64,000 nt of DNA from Sphingobacteruim zhuxiongii (GTDB lineage: Bacteria > Bacteroidota > Bacteroidia > Sphingobacteriales > Sphingobacteriaceae): contig NZ_CP045652.1 in assembly GCF_009557615.1 (NCBI RefSeq), positions 4,092,001 through 4,156,000 on the forward strand. Direction: 5' to 3'. Shown one piece after another: positions 56,348-64,000 of the stretch. The translations under genes and the position numbers were made by a program. The notes under the pieces are model-generated. The model searched no databases. It was given only the letters and a program-made list of their open reading frames with translations, and was not told the origin of the DNA. How positions within the stretch are numbered: the first letter of the stretch is position 1; each line of letters starts with the position of its first letter.

Positions 56348-56890
56348 TTAAAAAAAGAGTAAAATAAAATTTTTTAACGTTGCTAAGCTTGGAGAAAGCC
56401 GCCCACGAAGAAGTTCTAGCGATCTTTTCTTCTGTGTTTTTATCGTATTAATCGACACCCCGCATAATTCAGCCACTTCACTGTTAGACTTTCCTTCAAG
56501 GTAGGTAAGTCTACATACTTCTTGACATCCTTTAGGTAAGGATTGTATCGCCGTATATAATTTATTAAGTGCTTCTGCACTTATTATAGCATCCAACACA
56601 TCTTCATCAGAAACCTCCTGAATCGGATTCTCTAGGTTATATGCTTCCGAGATTTTTAAATGTCTTGTATAGTTTAATGACGCATTTCGAACCGCGGTAT
56701 ATAAATAGCTCTTGACTGCATTTTCATGATCTGGTAGAGCGATATTTTTATCTAGTATTTTGACGAAAGTATCTTGTACGATATCCAAGGCTGTATCGTG
56801 GCATTTTACAAAATGCCATGAAAATTCGACCAGTGAAATAAAGTACTGATCGAAGAGTTCCTTAACACGAACTTCCAAATGGGTTGTCAT
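56348..56890 (-). CDS. ECF-type RNA polymerase sigma factor
   Basis: A 180-residue FecI-like sigma factor that likely activates the SusC/SusD operon. Region 2: DTALDIVQDTFVKILDKNIA near 35, KSYLYTAVRNASLNYTRHLK. Region 4: SLPKGCQEVCRLTYLEGKSN near 119, HTH NSEVAELCGVSINTIKTQKK. It has a consensus promoter upstream (56917-56947). The C-terminal tail is hydrophobic (LKNFILLFF), like the first sigma factor of the window. Confidence 0.92.
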   Translation of the reverse strand: MTTHLEVRVKELFDQYFISLVEFSWHFVKCHDTALDIVQDTFVKILDKNIALPDHENAVKSYLYTAVRNASLNYTRHLKISEAYNLENPIQEVSDEDVLDAIISAEALNKLYTAIQSLPKGCQEVCRLTYLEGKSNSEVAELCGVSINTIKTQKKRSLELLRGRLSPSLATLKNFILLFF

Positions 56891-56916
56891 TGCATTGAGT
56901 ATGATTTAGGTTAAAG

Positions 56917-56947
56917 CAAATGTAAATAATACAAGTTGCATTGTCAA
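56917..56947 (-). promoter_or_regulatory. promoter of the second ECF sigma gene
   Basis: Minus strand TTG (56947-56945), 20 bases, TACATTTG (56924-56917), giving a leader of about 23 bases to the ATG at 56890. From here to the IS left end (about 57196) there is no believable gene or other element. Confidence 0.6.
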
Positions 56948-57226
56948 ACGAGGACTACGCTTATCCCAACAAGTGACCATAACAGTAATTGTTTAGTTAA
57001 TTTTGGCCGCTTAAAAAAACACATTAGCTTAGAAAAGCGTCAAAATTGTATTCCTACGAATTACATTAAACTATCTTTTCTAAAACTTCAATCGACCTTC
57101 CTATATACCTGCTTCGTGGCTCAACCCATCAACAACGAATATTCGTTGCAGCATTCTACATTTAACTACAACAGCGAGATATCCCAATAAAAAAAGGGGC
57201 TGTCTAAAAAGGTCTCTTAAAGAAAG

Positions 57227-57255
57227 AACCCCGTCATTAAAAAATGGCGGGGTTT
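57227..57255 (+). terminator. terminator-like hairpin inside the IS left end
   Basis: Arms AACCCCGTCATT and AATGGCGGGGTT (57227-57238, 57244-57255, one wobble pair) followed by TTTCTGTTTTTTT. It would stop transcription that enters the IS from the left and so limit transposase expression. Confidence 0.7.
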
Positions 57256-57270
57256 TTCTGTTTTTTTGTC

Positions 57271-57293
57271 CTTAAGATTTTGTATCTTAAGGT
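57271..57293 (+). repeat. 9-bp inverted repeat upstream of the transposase start
   Basis: CCTTAAGAT, loop TTTGT, ATCTTAAGG: a perfect hairpin 17 bases before the transposase ATG. It may be a transposase-binding or expression-limiting structure. Confidence 0.6.
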
Positions 57294-57310
57294 GCACCCA
57301 AAAAAACAAT

Positions 57311-58939
57311 ATGGCAAACATACAATTCAAAGCGCTTCCATCCAATAGTCCGAGTCTATTTCCTGAGAATATTTTAGATCGTATTCCAATGAACCATCGG
57401 GTTCGGTTGGTGAGTCAGGTTGTTGATCAGTTGGATCTAGATCATATTATCCGTCAGTATAAAGGCGGAGGCACCACTAGTTTTCACCCTAGAATGCTCA
57501 TTAAGGTGCTGTTCTACGCCTATTTAAGCAATATCTATTCTTGCCGAAAAATTGAGCGCGCCTTACAAGAGAATATCCATTTCATGTGGCTTTCGGGCAA
57601 TAGCACACCTGATTATCGTACGATCAATTATTTCAGAGGAAAGCGTCTTAAAGGACAGATACAAGAGCTGTTTGCAAGTATCGTTCGTATGCTGCATGAT
57701 ATGGAGTATGTTAGCCTGAAAGTTCAATATGTTGATGGCACCAAGATCGAGTCGGTCGCTGGTCGTTATACGTTCGTTTGGAAGAAATCGGTCGAGAAGA
57801 ATAAGGTAAAGCTAGAAGCAAACATTGCTTCGGTTCTTTCGGAAATCGAGGCTCAGATCGCCCAAGACCAATCTTCATTAGGGCATCAAGAAGTTAGCAA
57901 GGCCATTGATAGCAGTCGGTTGAAGGAAAAGATCGAAGCGATCAATGCCAAGTTCAAAGGAGCCAATAAATCTACTGATAAGCAGCTTAAGAAACTTGAA
58001 GAGGACTATTTGCCTCGACTAGAGAAATATGAAGAGCAACTGGAAGTACTGGGAGATCGCAATAGTTATAGCAAGACCGATACCGATGCTGTGTTTATGC
58101 GAATGAAAGAGGACCACATGAAGAATGGCCAGCTTAAGCCAGCCTATAATACCCAAATCAGCACCGAAGATCAGTTCATCACCCATTACAGCATCCATCA
58201 AACAACTGCCGACACCACAACCCTGCCGGAACATTTGGAAGGCTTTGAGTCCCATTACGGAAAACAAAGCGAACAGCTTGTAGCAGACGCCGGTTATGGT
58301 AGTGAACAGAACTATGAATTGATGGAAAAACAGGGCATAACTGCCTTTGTCAAGTACAATTACTTTCATGTGGAACAGAAGCGCAAGCATAAACAGGATC
58401 CTTTCTCGGTACAGAATCTGTATTACAACCAGCAAGATGACTATTATGTATGTCCGGCCGGACAGAAGCTCAGCTATATCGGTCATGCAACCAGAGTTAG
58501 TACCAATGGATATACTGCCCGGGTAAGCTGTTATCAGGCTCAGCGATGCGAAGGCTGCCCAATGCGCAGTGGGTGCCATAAAGCAAAAGGCAATCGTATT
58601 ATTGAAGTGAACCACAGGCTTGATCAGCTCAAGGCTAAAGCCCGAAAAAGACTGCTATCAGAAGAGGGAATGTACCATCGAAGCAAGCGACCCATAGAAG
58701 TGGAAGCTGTTTTCGGTCAGATGAAAAGCAACAACAAGTTTACCCGGTTCACGATGAAAGGACTGGAGAAAGTCGCTGTAGAGTTCGGTTTGATGGCCAT
58801 TGCTCATAACCTCAGAAAATGGGCAAAAAAGTGGGCAAACGATGTCTTGTTTCGAAATGGTTATAGCGATAAAACACTATATACGATAAAAATTGGAGTC
58901 AGGAGCGTTAAAACCACAAAATATAGACTTACTGCTTAA
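57311..58939 (+). CDS. IS1182-family DDE transposase
   Basis: A 542-residue transposase from the ATG at 57311 (MANIQFKALPSNSPSLFPEN). The frame extends to 57266 from a TTG, but the inner ATG fits the family start. The N-terminal DUF772-like domain contains TTSFHPRMLIKVLFYAYLSN. DDE residues are in VQYVDGTKIESVAGR (first Asp), LVADAGYGSEQNYELMEK (second Asp) and RPIEVEAVFGQMKSNN (Glu). A Cys-rich segment (VCPAGQKL ... CYQAQRCEGCPMRSGCHKAK) is typical of the family. No frameshift or stop, so the element is likely active or recently active. Confidence 0.92.
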   Translation: MANIQFKALPSNSPSLFPENILDRIPMNHRVRLVSQVVDQLDLDHIIRQYKGGGTTSFHPRMLIKVLFYAYLSNIYSCRKIERALQENIHFMWLSGNSTPDYRTINYFRGKRLKGQIQELFASIVRMLHDMEYVSLKVQYVDGTKIESVAGRYTFVWKKSVEKNKVKLEANIASVLSEIEAQIAQDQSSLGHQEVSKAIDSSRLKEKIEAINAKFKGANKSTDKQLKKLEEDYLPRLEKYEEQLEVLGDRNSYSKTDTDAVFMRMKEDHMKNGQLKPAYNTQISTEDQFITHYSIHQTTADTTTLPEHLEGFESHYGKQSEQLVADAGYGSEQNYELMEKQGITAFVKYNYFHVEQKRKHKQDPFSVQNLYYNQQDDYYVCPAGQKLSYIGHATRVSTNGYTARVSCYQAQRCEGCPMRSGCHKAKGNRIIEVNHRLDQLKAKARKRLLSEEGMYHRSKRPIEVEAVFGQMKSNNKFTRFTMKGLEKVAVEFGLMAIAHNLRKWAKKWANDVLFRNGYSDKTLYTIKIGVRSVKTTKYRLTA

Positions 58940-58986
58940 AACTCAAAAATGAAAACAGTAATGGAATCGCAAAAGCTATAAAACAG

Positions 58987-59014
58987 AAGAAGGTGCCTTT
59001 TTAGACACCTTCTT
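58987..59014. terminator. self-complementary IS right end, terminator-like
   Basis: AAGAAGGTG (58987-58995) and CACCTTCTT (59006-59014) form a perfect 9-bp stem with loop CCTTTTTAGA, overlapping the right inverted repeat. It could stop transcription between the transposase and the convergent dcd gene. Confidence 0.6.
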
Positions 59015-59045
59015 CAGTTCTCTTTATATAAAATAAATGAATGCG

Positions 59046-59582
59046 TTAAAATGCATTCTTCCACATCATACTCTCCACAGGACGAATCGTTTTGTTATTA
59101 TACTTTGCATTTCCTTTGCTATTGTAGAATGTTTCAATATCACCCTCTACAACGAAATAGATGAGTTGTCCTATTGGCATGCTTGCATATACACGAACGG
59201 GCTGAGCAACGGATATCTCTAGCGTCCATGTGTTACAAAAACCAACATCCCCTTTACCTGCAGTGGCATGAATATCAATCCCTAAGCGTCCAGTACTTGA
59301 TTTACCTTCCAAAAATGGGACATGTCCATGTGTTTCTGTGTATTCTAAAGTAACACCAAGATAAAGCATACCAGGTTGTAGTACAAAGCCTTCTTCTGGG
59401 ATTTCGAAATGAACGATCTCATTATGCTTTTTAGCATCTAGTTCGGTATCCTTATATGTGGCTAGGTATTTACCTAAGTGAACGTCGTATGAATTTGTGC
59501 CTAAGCACTTGCGATCAAAGGGCTCAATAACAATTGTACCGTTGTCGATTTCTTCTAAAATTCTTTTGTCTGATAATATCAT
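59046..59582 (-). CDS. dcd: dCTP deaminase
   Basis: Deaminates dCTP to dUTP for thymidylate synthesis, 178 residues. Family motifs: FLEGKSSTGRLGIDIHATAG near 90 (substrate-binding Ser and Arg) and GDVGFCNTWTLEISVAQPV near 112, with the catalytic Glu in WTLE. PFDRKCLGTNSYDVHLGKYL near the start matches the N-terminal signature. The length is somewhat below E. coli Dcd (193). The IS sits immediately downstream, beginning 33 bases after the stop codon, and does not damage the gene. Confidence 0.92.
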   Translation of the reverse strand: MILSDKRILEEIDNGTIVIEPFDRKCLGTNSYDVHLGKYLATYKDTELDAKKHNEIVHFEIPEEGFVLQPGMLYLGVTLEYTETHGHVPFLEGKSSTGRLGIDIHATAGKGDVGFCNTWTLEISVAQPVRVYASMPIGQLIYFVVEGDIETFYNSKGNAKYNNKTIRPVESMMWKNAF

Positions 59583-59617
59583 AAGGGCATGCTAATCTGC
59601 TGTTCGCTAGCAGGATT

Positions 59618-59648
59618 CAAAAATACATTATTCGCAGACAGCACGCAA
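59618..59648 (-). promoter_or_regulatory. promoter of dcd
   Basis: Minus strand TTG (59648-59646), 20 bases, TATTTTTG (59625-59618); about 33 bases to the ATG at 59582. Confidence 0.55.
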
Positions 59649-59757
59649 ATTTAGCTTGCTAGTTTTGAATGCATTCTTTAATAGGAACGTTTAAAAAATC
59701 ATCGCTTCAGAAACCATATAATTAAGTGTTTGTTATGTATAAAAGCTAAAAATCTTA

Positions 59758-59765
59758 TACATTTG
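59758..59765 (+). promoter_or_regulatory. -7 element of the phosphopantetheinyl transferase gene
   Basis: TACATTTG ends three bases before the ATG at 59769, which would make the mRNA leaderless. The nearest TTG is 25 bases upstream, too far for a good -33 element. Confidence 0.35.
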
Positions 59766-59768
59766 AGT

Positions 59769-60407
59769 ATGGCATTAGCATATTTAAAAGAGATTGACCA
59801 AGAGAGTCGCATTGCTTTATGGAAGATTGAAGAGAGTGAAGCAGAACTGCTAGCCCACTTACAACTCGATGAGCAAGAACAAAAGAAGCTGAGTAGTTTG
59901 GCAAAAGGTAAACGCACCTTGCACTGGCTAGCTACGCGTGTACTTCTACGTTATCTCTTGCAAACCAAGGAATATATCAATTGTCCCTCGGATGCGAATG
60001 GTAAACCCTATCTTCCAGATTACCCTTATGAAATTTCACTAACGCACTCCTACGATTATGCTGGCGTGATGCTAAGTAGCAAAGGCTATTGTGGTATCGA
60101 TTTGGAGATTGTTAAAGACAAGGTTCTTCGTATTCAAGATAAATTTTTGAAACCTCAAGAACTTGCTTTTATCAAGCCCGACGAACAGATAAATCAACTC
60201 TATGCATGCTGGTGCGCCAAGGAGGCTGTTTACAAACTTCAGGGAAATAAAGGTGTATTTTTTCTACATAATATCACCATTGATCCGTTCGTATATACCG
60301 CGCAGGGCGTAATGACAGCACACCTAGATAAGGAAGGTGAAATTAGCAGCTTCCAAGTCTATTATGAGCGATTTAATGAATATATGCTTGGCTACGTTGT
60401 CGCTTAA
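59769..60407 (+). CDS. 4'-phosphopantetheinyl transferase (Sfp type)
   Basis: Activates acyl- or peptidyl-carrier proteins by moving phosphopantetheine from CoA. The start is set at the ATG 59769 (MALAYLKEIDQESRIALWKI), about 212 residues. The key motifs are YEISLTHSYDYAGVMLSSKG near 86, CGIDLEIVKDKVLRIQDKFL near 108 (Asp and Glu metal ligands) and CWCAKEAVYKLQGNKGVFFL near 144 (the WxxKEAxxK motif). No carrier-protein gene is in the window, so the target could be the fatty-acid ACP or a natural-product synthase elsewhere. Confidence 0.9.
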   Translation: MALAYLKEIDQESRIALWKIEESEAELLAHLQLDEQEQKKLSSLAKGKRTLHWLATRVLLRYLLQTKEYINCPSDANGKPYLPDYPYEISLTHSYDYAGVMLSSKGYCGIDLEIVKDKVLRIQDKFLKPQELAFIKPDEQINQLYACWCAKEAVYKLQGNKGVFFLHNITIDPFVYTAQGVMTAHLDKEGEISSFQVYYERFNEYMLGYVVA

Positions 60408-61465
60408 CTATGTAGCTCATCGACTTGATCTTGCAAAAGGTCTCTTTTCAAGGACAAGCGCTTATTCCCTTTGTAAATCCGAACAGCAATTAAAAAGTAA
60501 GCTAATAGTAGGGGGCCGTAAACCAATCCCATCAGCCCAAATAGCGGGATACCAATAATAACTCCGATGACCGTGATGATCGGATGAATATCTCCTACCT
60601 TTTTGGCGATGATTAATCGCAGTACATTGTCAATATTAATTACCAGTCCGAATCCCCAAATCAAGAGTCCTATCCCTTGCCAATTCTGTCCATTAGCCAA
60701 CAAAACTAACGCGGCAGGTACAAATATCAAGGGAGGTCCTAATAAGGGAACGAAGGATAGAATAGCACATATAACGCCCCAAAAAACAGGATCCTTGGCG
60801 CCGAAAATCCAAAAACCAAGCGCAAGACAAGCTCCTTGAATAATCGCAATAATTGTTTGGCCAATAATATTGGCGTAGGTGATGTTTTTAAGCTCTTCTC
60901 CAAACGCTACAGCATTCTCGTCATCGAATGGCAAGTAATGGATTAAACTCCCCTCAAAACCCTTATAATTAACAAATAGGAAATACAGGATGAAATACAT
61001 AACCGTGATGACAAGGAAGGCATTTGCAGCACCACCAAGTGTCGAGGTTAACAAGCCTCCCAGGTAACTAGAGCTTGCCTCGAGTTGTTTTTCCAATAAG
61101 TCAGGTTGCCCTAATTTATCCCCAACAAAATGATCGACGGCATCCATTATTTTCTTTACCCATTGCGGATTCTGTTGCAACTCTATGGCTTTATCGAACA
61201 GCATTTTCCCAATGCCGACAAAAGGGAGGACAATGATAATAATGGATAGAATAATAAGGAATATGGAAGATGCTGGTTTTGGCCAGTTCCATTGCTCGAT
61301 CAGAAATATGTTCAGGTTACGAAAAAGCGTATACATGACCATGGTACCAAGAAAGGCTCCAAAAATGCCACGCGTCGCGTAGAGGATGATACCCCCTAAA
61401 ATGACAACAATTATTAGGATAATCACATTTCGCTCTTTCTGCGAGAAAACATCATTTTTGCTCAT
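60404..61465 (-). CDS. AI-2E family transporter
   Basis: A 353-residue membrane protein of the PerM/TqsA (AI-2E) family, with about seven or eight hydrophobic helices and a soluble part near 90-150. Signature segments: ITYANIIGQTIIAIIQGACL near 200, FWGVICAILSFVPLLGPPLI near 232 and DVHP-like GDIHPIITVIGVIIGIPLFG near 296. Export of autoinducer or Na+-coupled transport have been proposed for members; the exact substrate here is unknown. It converges with the phosphopantetheinyl transferase gene, overlapping it by four bases at the 3' ends. Confidence 0.88.
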   Translation of the reverse strand: MSKNDVFSQKERNVIILIIVVILGGIILYATRGIFGAFLGTMVMYTLFRNLNIFLIEQWNWPKPASSIFLIILSIIIIVLPFVGIGKMLFDKAIELQQNPQWVKKIMDAVDHFVGDKLGQPDLLEKQLEASSSYLGGLLTSTLGGAANAFLVITVMYFILYFLFVNYKGFEGSLIHYLPFDDENAVAFGEELKNITYANIIGQTIIAIIQGACLALGFWIFGAKDPVFWGVICAILSFVPLLGPPLIFVPAALVLLANGQNWQGIGLLIWGFGLVINIDNVLRLIIAKKVGDIHPIITVIGVIIGIPLFGLMGLVYGPLLLAYFLIAVRIYKGNKRLSLKRDLLQDQVDELHS

Positions 61466-61497
61466 AAATTTAGATCTACCTTATGAGTAACAATAAA

Positions 61498-62268
61498 TTA
61501 GAAATTTGGTTTTCTTTTCTCTAGAAATGCAGATACACCTTCGTTGAAATCTTCCGAACCAAAGCTCTTTCCGAAACTTTCGATCTCTATTTGATAGCCA
61601 TTTATGGCTTTCTCCATTCCTGCGTTTACCGCATGAATAGCGTTAGCAATAGCCGATTTCGAGCGTTGATACATCTTATCAAGTAATGCTTGGGCGGCAT
61701 CTAATAGTTCGTCTTGAGCAACCACTTTATTCACTAGCCCCCATTGATAAGCATCTTTCACATCAATCATATCCCCTGTCAAAATCATTTCCAATGCTTT
61801 TCCACGACCTACGAGTTGCGTGAGGCGTTGTGTTCCTCCATATCCGGGAATCAAGCCTAACGATACTTCTGGCAATCCCATTTTTGCAGTTTCAGCAGCA
61901 ATGCGGATATGACAAGCTAAAGCAAGCTCAAGCCCTCCTCCAAGTGCAAATCCGTTAATCGCGGCAATGATTGGTTTGGGGAAATTGGCAAGCATGTCCA
62001 TTAGTTCATGTCCAAATACGGAGAGTTCCATCGCTTGTTCATCCGATTTACCTACAAACTCCTGAATATCTGCCCCTGCAACGAAGGCCTTTGCCCCAGC
62101 ACCAGTCAAGATTACACCGCGTGTATTCTCATCTTGTTTCAATGCTGTAAATACAGTTTTCAACTCAGCAATCGTATCGTAATTTAAAGCGTTGAGTTTA
62201 GACTCACGATTGATCGTCACGTAGGTGGTAAATCCTTTATGGGTTAGTAATACATTTTCGTAGCTCAT
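61498..62268 (-). CDS. enoyl-CoA hydratase / crotonase family protein
   Basis: Adds water to enoyl-CoA in fatty-acid or butyryl-CoA metabolism, 256 residues. The oxyanion-hole segments are GAGAKAFVAGADIQEFVGKS near 55 and AINGFALGGGLELALACHIR near 104. Both catalytic Glu positions of hydratases are kept (GGGLELA and LPEVSLGLIPGYGGTQRLTQ). This makes a real hydratase more likely than an isomerase. It ends 32 bases before the AI-2E transporter gene and is two bases downstream of the DUF5686 gene. Confidence 0.92.
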   Translation of the reverse strand: MSYENVLLTHKGFTTYVTINRESKLNALNYDTIAELKTVFTALKQDENTRGVILTGAGAKAFVAGADIQEFVGKSDEQAMELSVFGHELMDMLANFPKPIIAAINGFALGGGLELALACHIRIAAETAKMGLPEVSLGLIPGYGGTQRLTQLVGRGKALEMILTGDMIDVKDAYQWGLVNKVVAQDELLDAAQALLDKMYQRSKSAIANAIHAVNAGMEKAINGYQIEIESFGKSFGSEDFNEGVSAFLEKRKPNF

Positions 62269-62270
62269 AA

Positions 62271-64000
62271 TTAAAAATTGATGTTAATAGATACTCTAAC
62301 TCTTTCCTTTTCCCCATTTGGTAAACCCTGGTAGGTTAATCGTTTCACATACTCAACCCTCAAAAAATTTAGGATATTGTCAATTCCGACAGAACCTTCC
62401 CAGTATGGAGCGGTATTTAAAATCTGTGTTAAAATTTGTCCTTCGTTATTTTTATCAAATTCAACGACATCATTACTAATATAAGGGTTATTACGATCAC
62501 TCATCTTTCCATAAAACATATTGGCTCCCCAAATCTCCCTTAAGTTTAATTTTTTAAGAAGTGGAATCTTGTTAAATAGAAATCCCTGCAATTCATGTGA
62601 AAAGCCAAATTTCAGGTATTGATCTGCTGCGAATTCCATTTGGTTCATCATGCTATAATCAATTGCGTGTCGATCATCTGGTTGCTTCACATTCGGCATC
62701 TCAAGTAGTGTATAAGGTAAAGTTCCCCAAATCTTTCCTCCTGTTAATTTTACATCGGCAAATCCCAATTGATTTAAGAAAAACCGTTTAGAAGCCGCAA
62801 GGGATAGCTTTTCATAGGCATAACTTGTATTCCAAAAGCCATCTAAACTTCGCGTATATTTAACGTTGAAAACGGGGTATTTTTCTTTGATCGTCCTTCT
62901 TGTTAAGTTTCTATAGTAGAATTTTTCATAGGGTGCCCATCTTAAATCCACATGCGCCTCATTCGTATTCACTTCCGTTACTAATAATTCAGGGTTTCCT
63001 GAATTTACCAAACGCAAATCGCCTACTGTGTTTCTACTTTGATGGGTAAAGCCTGTGGTTAAGCTTAAGTGGTTACCAAATTCGATTACATGCTGAAGTT
63101 GATATCCCTGTGTATCAAACCACTTTGTAGGTCTATTTTTTCGAATCGATCGAAAAAAACTATCTCCTTTCAAGAATGCTAATTGCTGTCCAGGCTCCAT
63201 AATATCGCTTTGAACTGTTCCTTCGATGTAGTGAGCCGGGAAAGTCACGACAGACTCGCCATTTAAGGAAACCGCTGAGCGGAGATAATACTTCAGCTTT
63301 TGGTCATCCATGCCATACGCTAAGTAGCCTTCAAAAAAAGCTTTATTTGTTAAATCTTGAGTGGTTCGACCACCAATACGAATTCGATTTCCTTCAATAT
63401 TATTTCTGCTATACAAGTATTCAAGCGGTCCAAGCTCGAATTTGCCTAAGTTGTAATAACCTTGCGCTATTAAGTAGCCTAAGCCTAGCATCGTCTTAAA
63501 ACTCTGTTTATTATTGAGTTGTTCAATATTCTGATAAGTTGCCTTTTCAAAAGAGCTGAGCTCGACGGGGCGCTTTGTTGCGATAAGTTTTGCTTGCGGT
63601 TGCAATTCGATGGGAGCCCCTTGAAACGCGCCATCAGGGATTGTTGCTGGCAACTGATAATCAGTATGTACACTCAGGCGATCTGCAAAAACCGCATCAC
63701 CTCGTTTAGTACCAAACGATATAAAAGCATGTGCAGTATCGAGTAACATGATTCCTTCTTCATTCTTGCGGTAGTGAAAAGTCAACTCTCCTTGATTCAC
63801 CCAGTTGATATTCGCCTCTTTATCGATGGATAAAAAAGCCTTCTTTACTGCATAGCTTCCATCCATACTTACTTGAAGCTTTCCTTTGAACAAGAGATCC
63901 GTAGCGTTCCTAGGTTCAAAAGCTAACTGAATGAAATAACCTTCTTTATTGAATATGGTATCTAGAATGTAGTATTTGTAGAATACTTTCCCATTGTCAG
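62271..64000 (-). CDS. DUF5686-family outer-membrane protein, 5' end outside the window
   Basis: A gene call from 63893 would start at a TTG, but the frame stays open to the window edge (35 more codons, e.g. YFIQLAFEPRNATDLLFKGK), so this is a partial gene. The visible part (575 residues) has beta-rich segments (LAYGMDDQKLKYYLRSAV, AAFEYATD-free barrel strands such as RIRIGGRTTQDLTNKAFFEG) and ends in Phe (KERVRVSININF), as expected for an outer-membrane barrel. Members usually start with a signal peptide and a carboxypeptidase-regulatory-like domain, which would lie beyond base 64000. Its function is unknown. Confidence 0.82.
   Translation of the reverse strand, partial: DNGKVFYKYYILDTIFNKEGYFIQLAFEPRNATDLLFKGKLQVSMDGSYAVKKAFLSIDKEANINWVNQGELTFHYRKNEEGIMLLDTAHAFISFGTKRGDAVFADRLSVHTDYQLPATIPDGAFQGAPIELQPQAKLIATKRPVELSSFEKATYQNIEQLNNKQSFKTMLGLGYLIAQGYYNLGKFELGPLEYLYSRNNIEGNRIRIGGRTTQDLTNKAFFEGYLAYGMDDQKLKYYLRSAVSLNGESVVTFPAHYIEGTVQSDIMEPGQQLAFLKGDSFFRSIRKNRPTKWFDTQGYQLQHVIEFGNHLSLTTGFTHQSRNTVGDLRLVNSGNPELLVTEVNTNEAHVDLRWAPYEKFYYRNLTRRTIKEKYPVFNVKYTRSLDGFWNTSYAYEKLSLAASKRFFLNQLGFADVKLTGGKIWGTLPYTLLEMPNVKQPDDRHAIDYSMMNQMEFAADQYLKFGFSHELQGFLFNKIPLLKKLNLREIWGANMFYGKMSDRNNPYISNDVVEFDKNNEGQILTQILNTAPYWEGSVGIDNILNFLRVEYVKRLTYQGLPNGEKERVRVSININF

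Larger units (their letters stand above)
57196..59012 (+). mobile_element. IS1182-family insertion sequence (complete)
   Basis: The element is bounded by imperfect inverted repeats sharing the 12-base core TGTCTAAAAAGG: left at 57201-57212, right (inverted) at 58996-59007. The outermost bases are set by eye (±8). It carries one intact transposase gene. A hairpin lies just inside the left end, a second inverted repeat upstream of the gene (57271-57293), and the right end is self-complementary. No clear target-site duplication is seen. It sits between the second sigma gene and dcd and interrupts no recognisable gene. Confidence 0.85.

Noticed and set aside
56936-57190. 84-residue plus-strand frame between sigma gene and IS
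   Set aside because: Low-complexity, no recognisable domain, and it overlaps the sigma-factor promoter region on the other strand; no support as a gene.
58019-58615. 198-residue minus-strand frame inside the transposase gene
   Set aside because: Opposite strand of a well-supported transposase with DDE motifs; no own motif or promoter.
62271-63893. DUF5686 gene starting at 63893
   Set aside because: The start would be TTG and the frame continues without stop to 64000; the gene is cut by the window edge.
1-64000. Anti-phage or toxin-antitoxin system
   Set aside because: The nucleotidyltransferase-like domain at 22033-22545 recalls MNT/HEPN modules, but no HEPN partner is adjacent and the context is polysaccharide synthesis.

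Overview
The window looks like chromosomal DNA of a member of the Bacteroidota, most likely Sphingobacteriaceae (Sphingobacterium or Pedobacter type). I base this on two ECF-sigma/FecR/SusC/SusD modules, the DUF5686 outer-membrane protein, promoters of the TTG-N19/20-TAnnTTTG kind, low G+C, and the absence of strong Shine-Dalgarno sites before most genes. The genus is inferred from gene content, not from a marker-gene comparison.

Left part (1-31195, almost all minus strand). The window opens inside dnaG. Next comes a surface-polysaccharide (capsule/O-antigen type) operon of about 22 kb, read from 22545 down to 756 with overlaps or gaps of a few bases. It starts at a consensus promoter (22563-22592) with a winged-helix regulator, followed by ugd, a nucleotidyltransferase and a TviC/TviB-like pair (UDP-GlcNAc to UDP-GalNAcA). 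An A/T-rich variable block follows: Wzx flippase, three GT4 glycosyltransferases, Wzy-like polymerase, two hexapeptide acetyltransferases, a membrane acyltransferase and a beta-helix lipoprotein. The operon ends with a WbpV-like reductase, WbpL-like initiating transferase, cupin protein, Wza exporter, Wzc tyrosine kinase and WbpM-like dehydratase. Upstream lie a small membrane protein and a membrane-anchored TPR/HTH regulator (22738-25173), the dTDP-rhamnose operon rmlB-C-D-A (25254-28621), a CpsB-like phosphatase (28757-29542) and a mannose-1-phosphate guanylyltransferase. Together these cover precursor supply, assembly, export and phosphorylation control of a Wzx/Wzy-type polysaccharide. Its first sugar is probably QuiNAc or FucNAc.

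Middle (30650-45796). Housekeeping genes: a DnaQ-like exonuclease, rarA, a TPR protein, a Prc-type protease, pgi and prfB. prfB carries a programmed +1 frameshift site. Between prc and pgi sits the first nutrient-uptake module (sigma, FecR, SusC, SusD; 42711 to 36222).

Right part (45893-64000). The second module (sigma, FecR, SusC, SusD; 56890 to 49701) is followed by a secreted M20 amidohydrolase, a Gfo/Idh/MocA oxidoreductase and a PQQ-type sugar dehydrogenase fused to cytochrome c. A complete IS1182-family element (about 57196-59012) follows, then dcd, a 4'-phosphopantetheinyl transferase, an AI-2E-family membrane protein, an enoyl-CoA hydratase and the 5'-truncated DUF5686 gene. I saw no tRNA, rRNA, CRISPR or prophage. 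The locus types are known. The least explained items are the regulator with a degenerate nucleotidyltransferase domain, the GY-repeat tail of the Wzc kinase, and unassigned proteins inside the polysaccharide operon.
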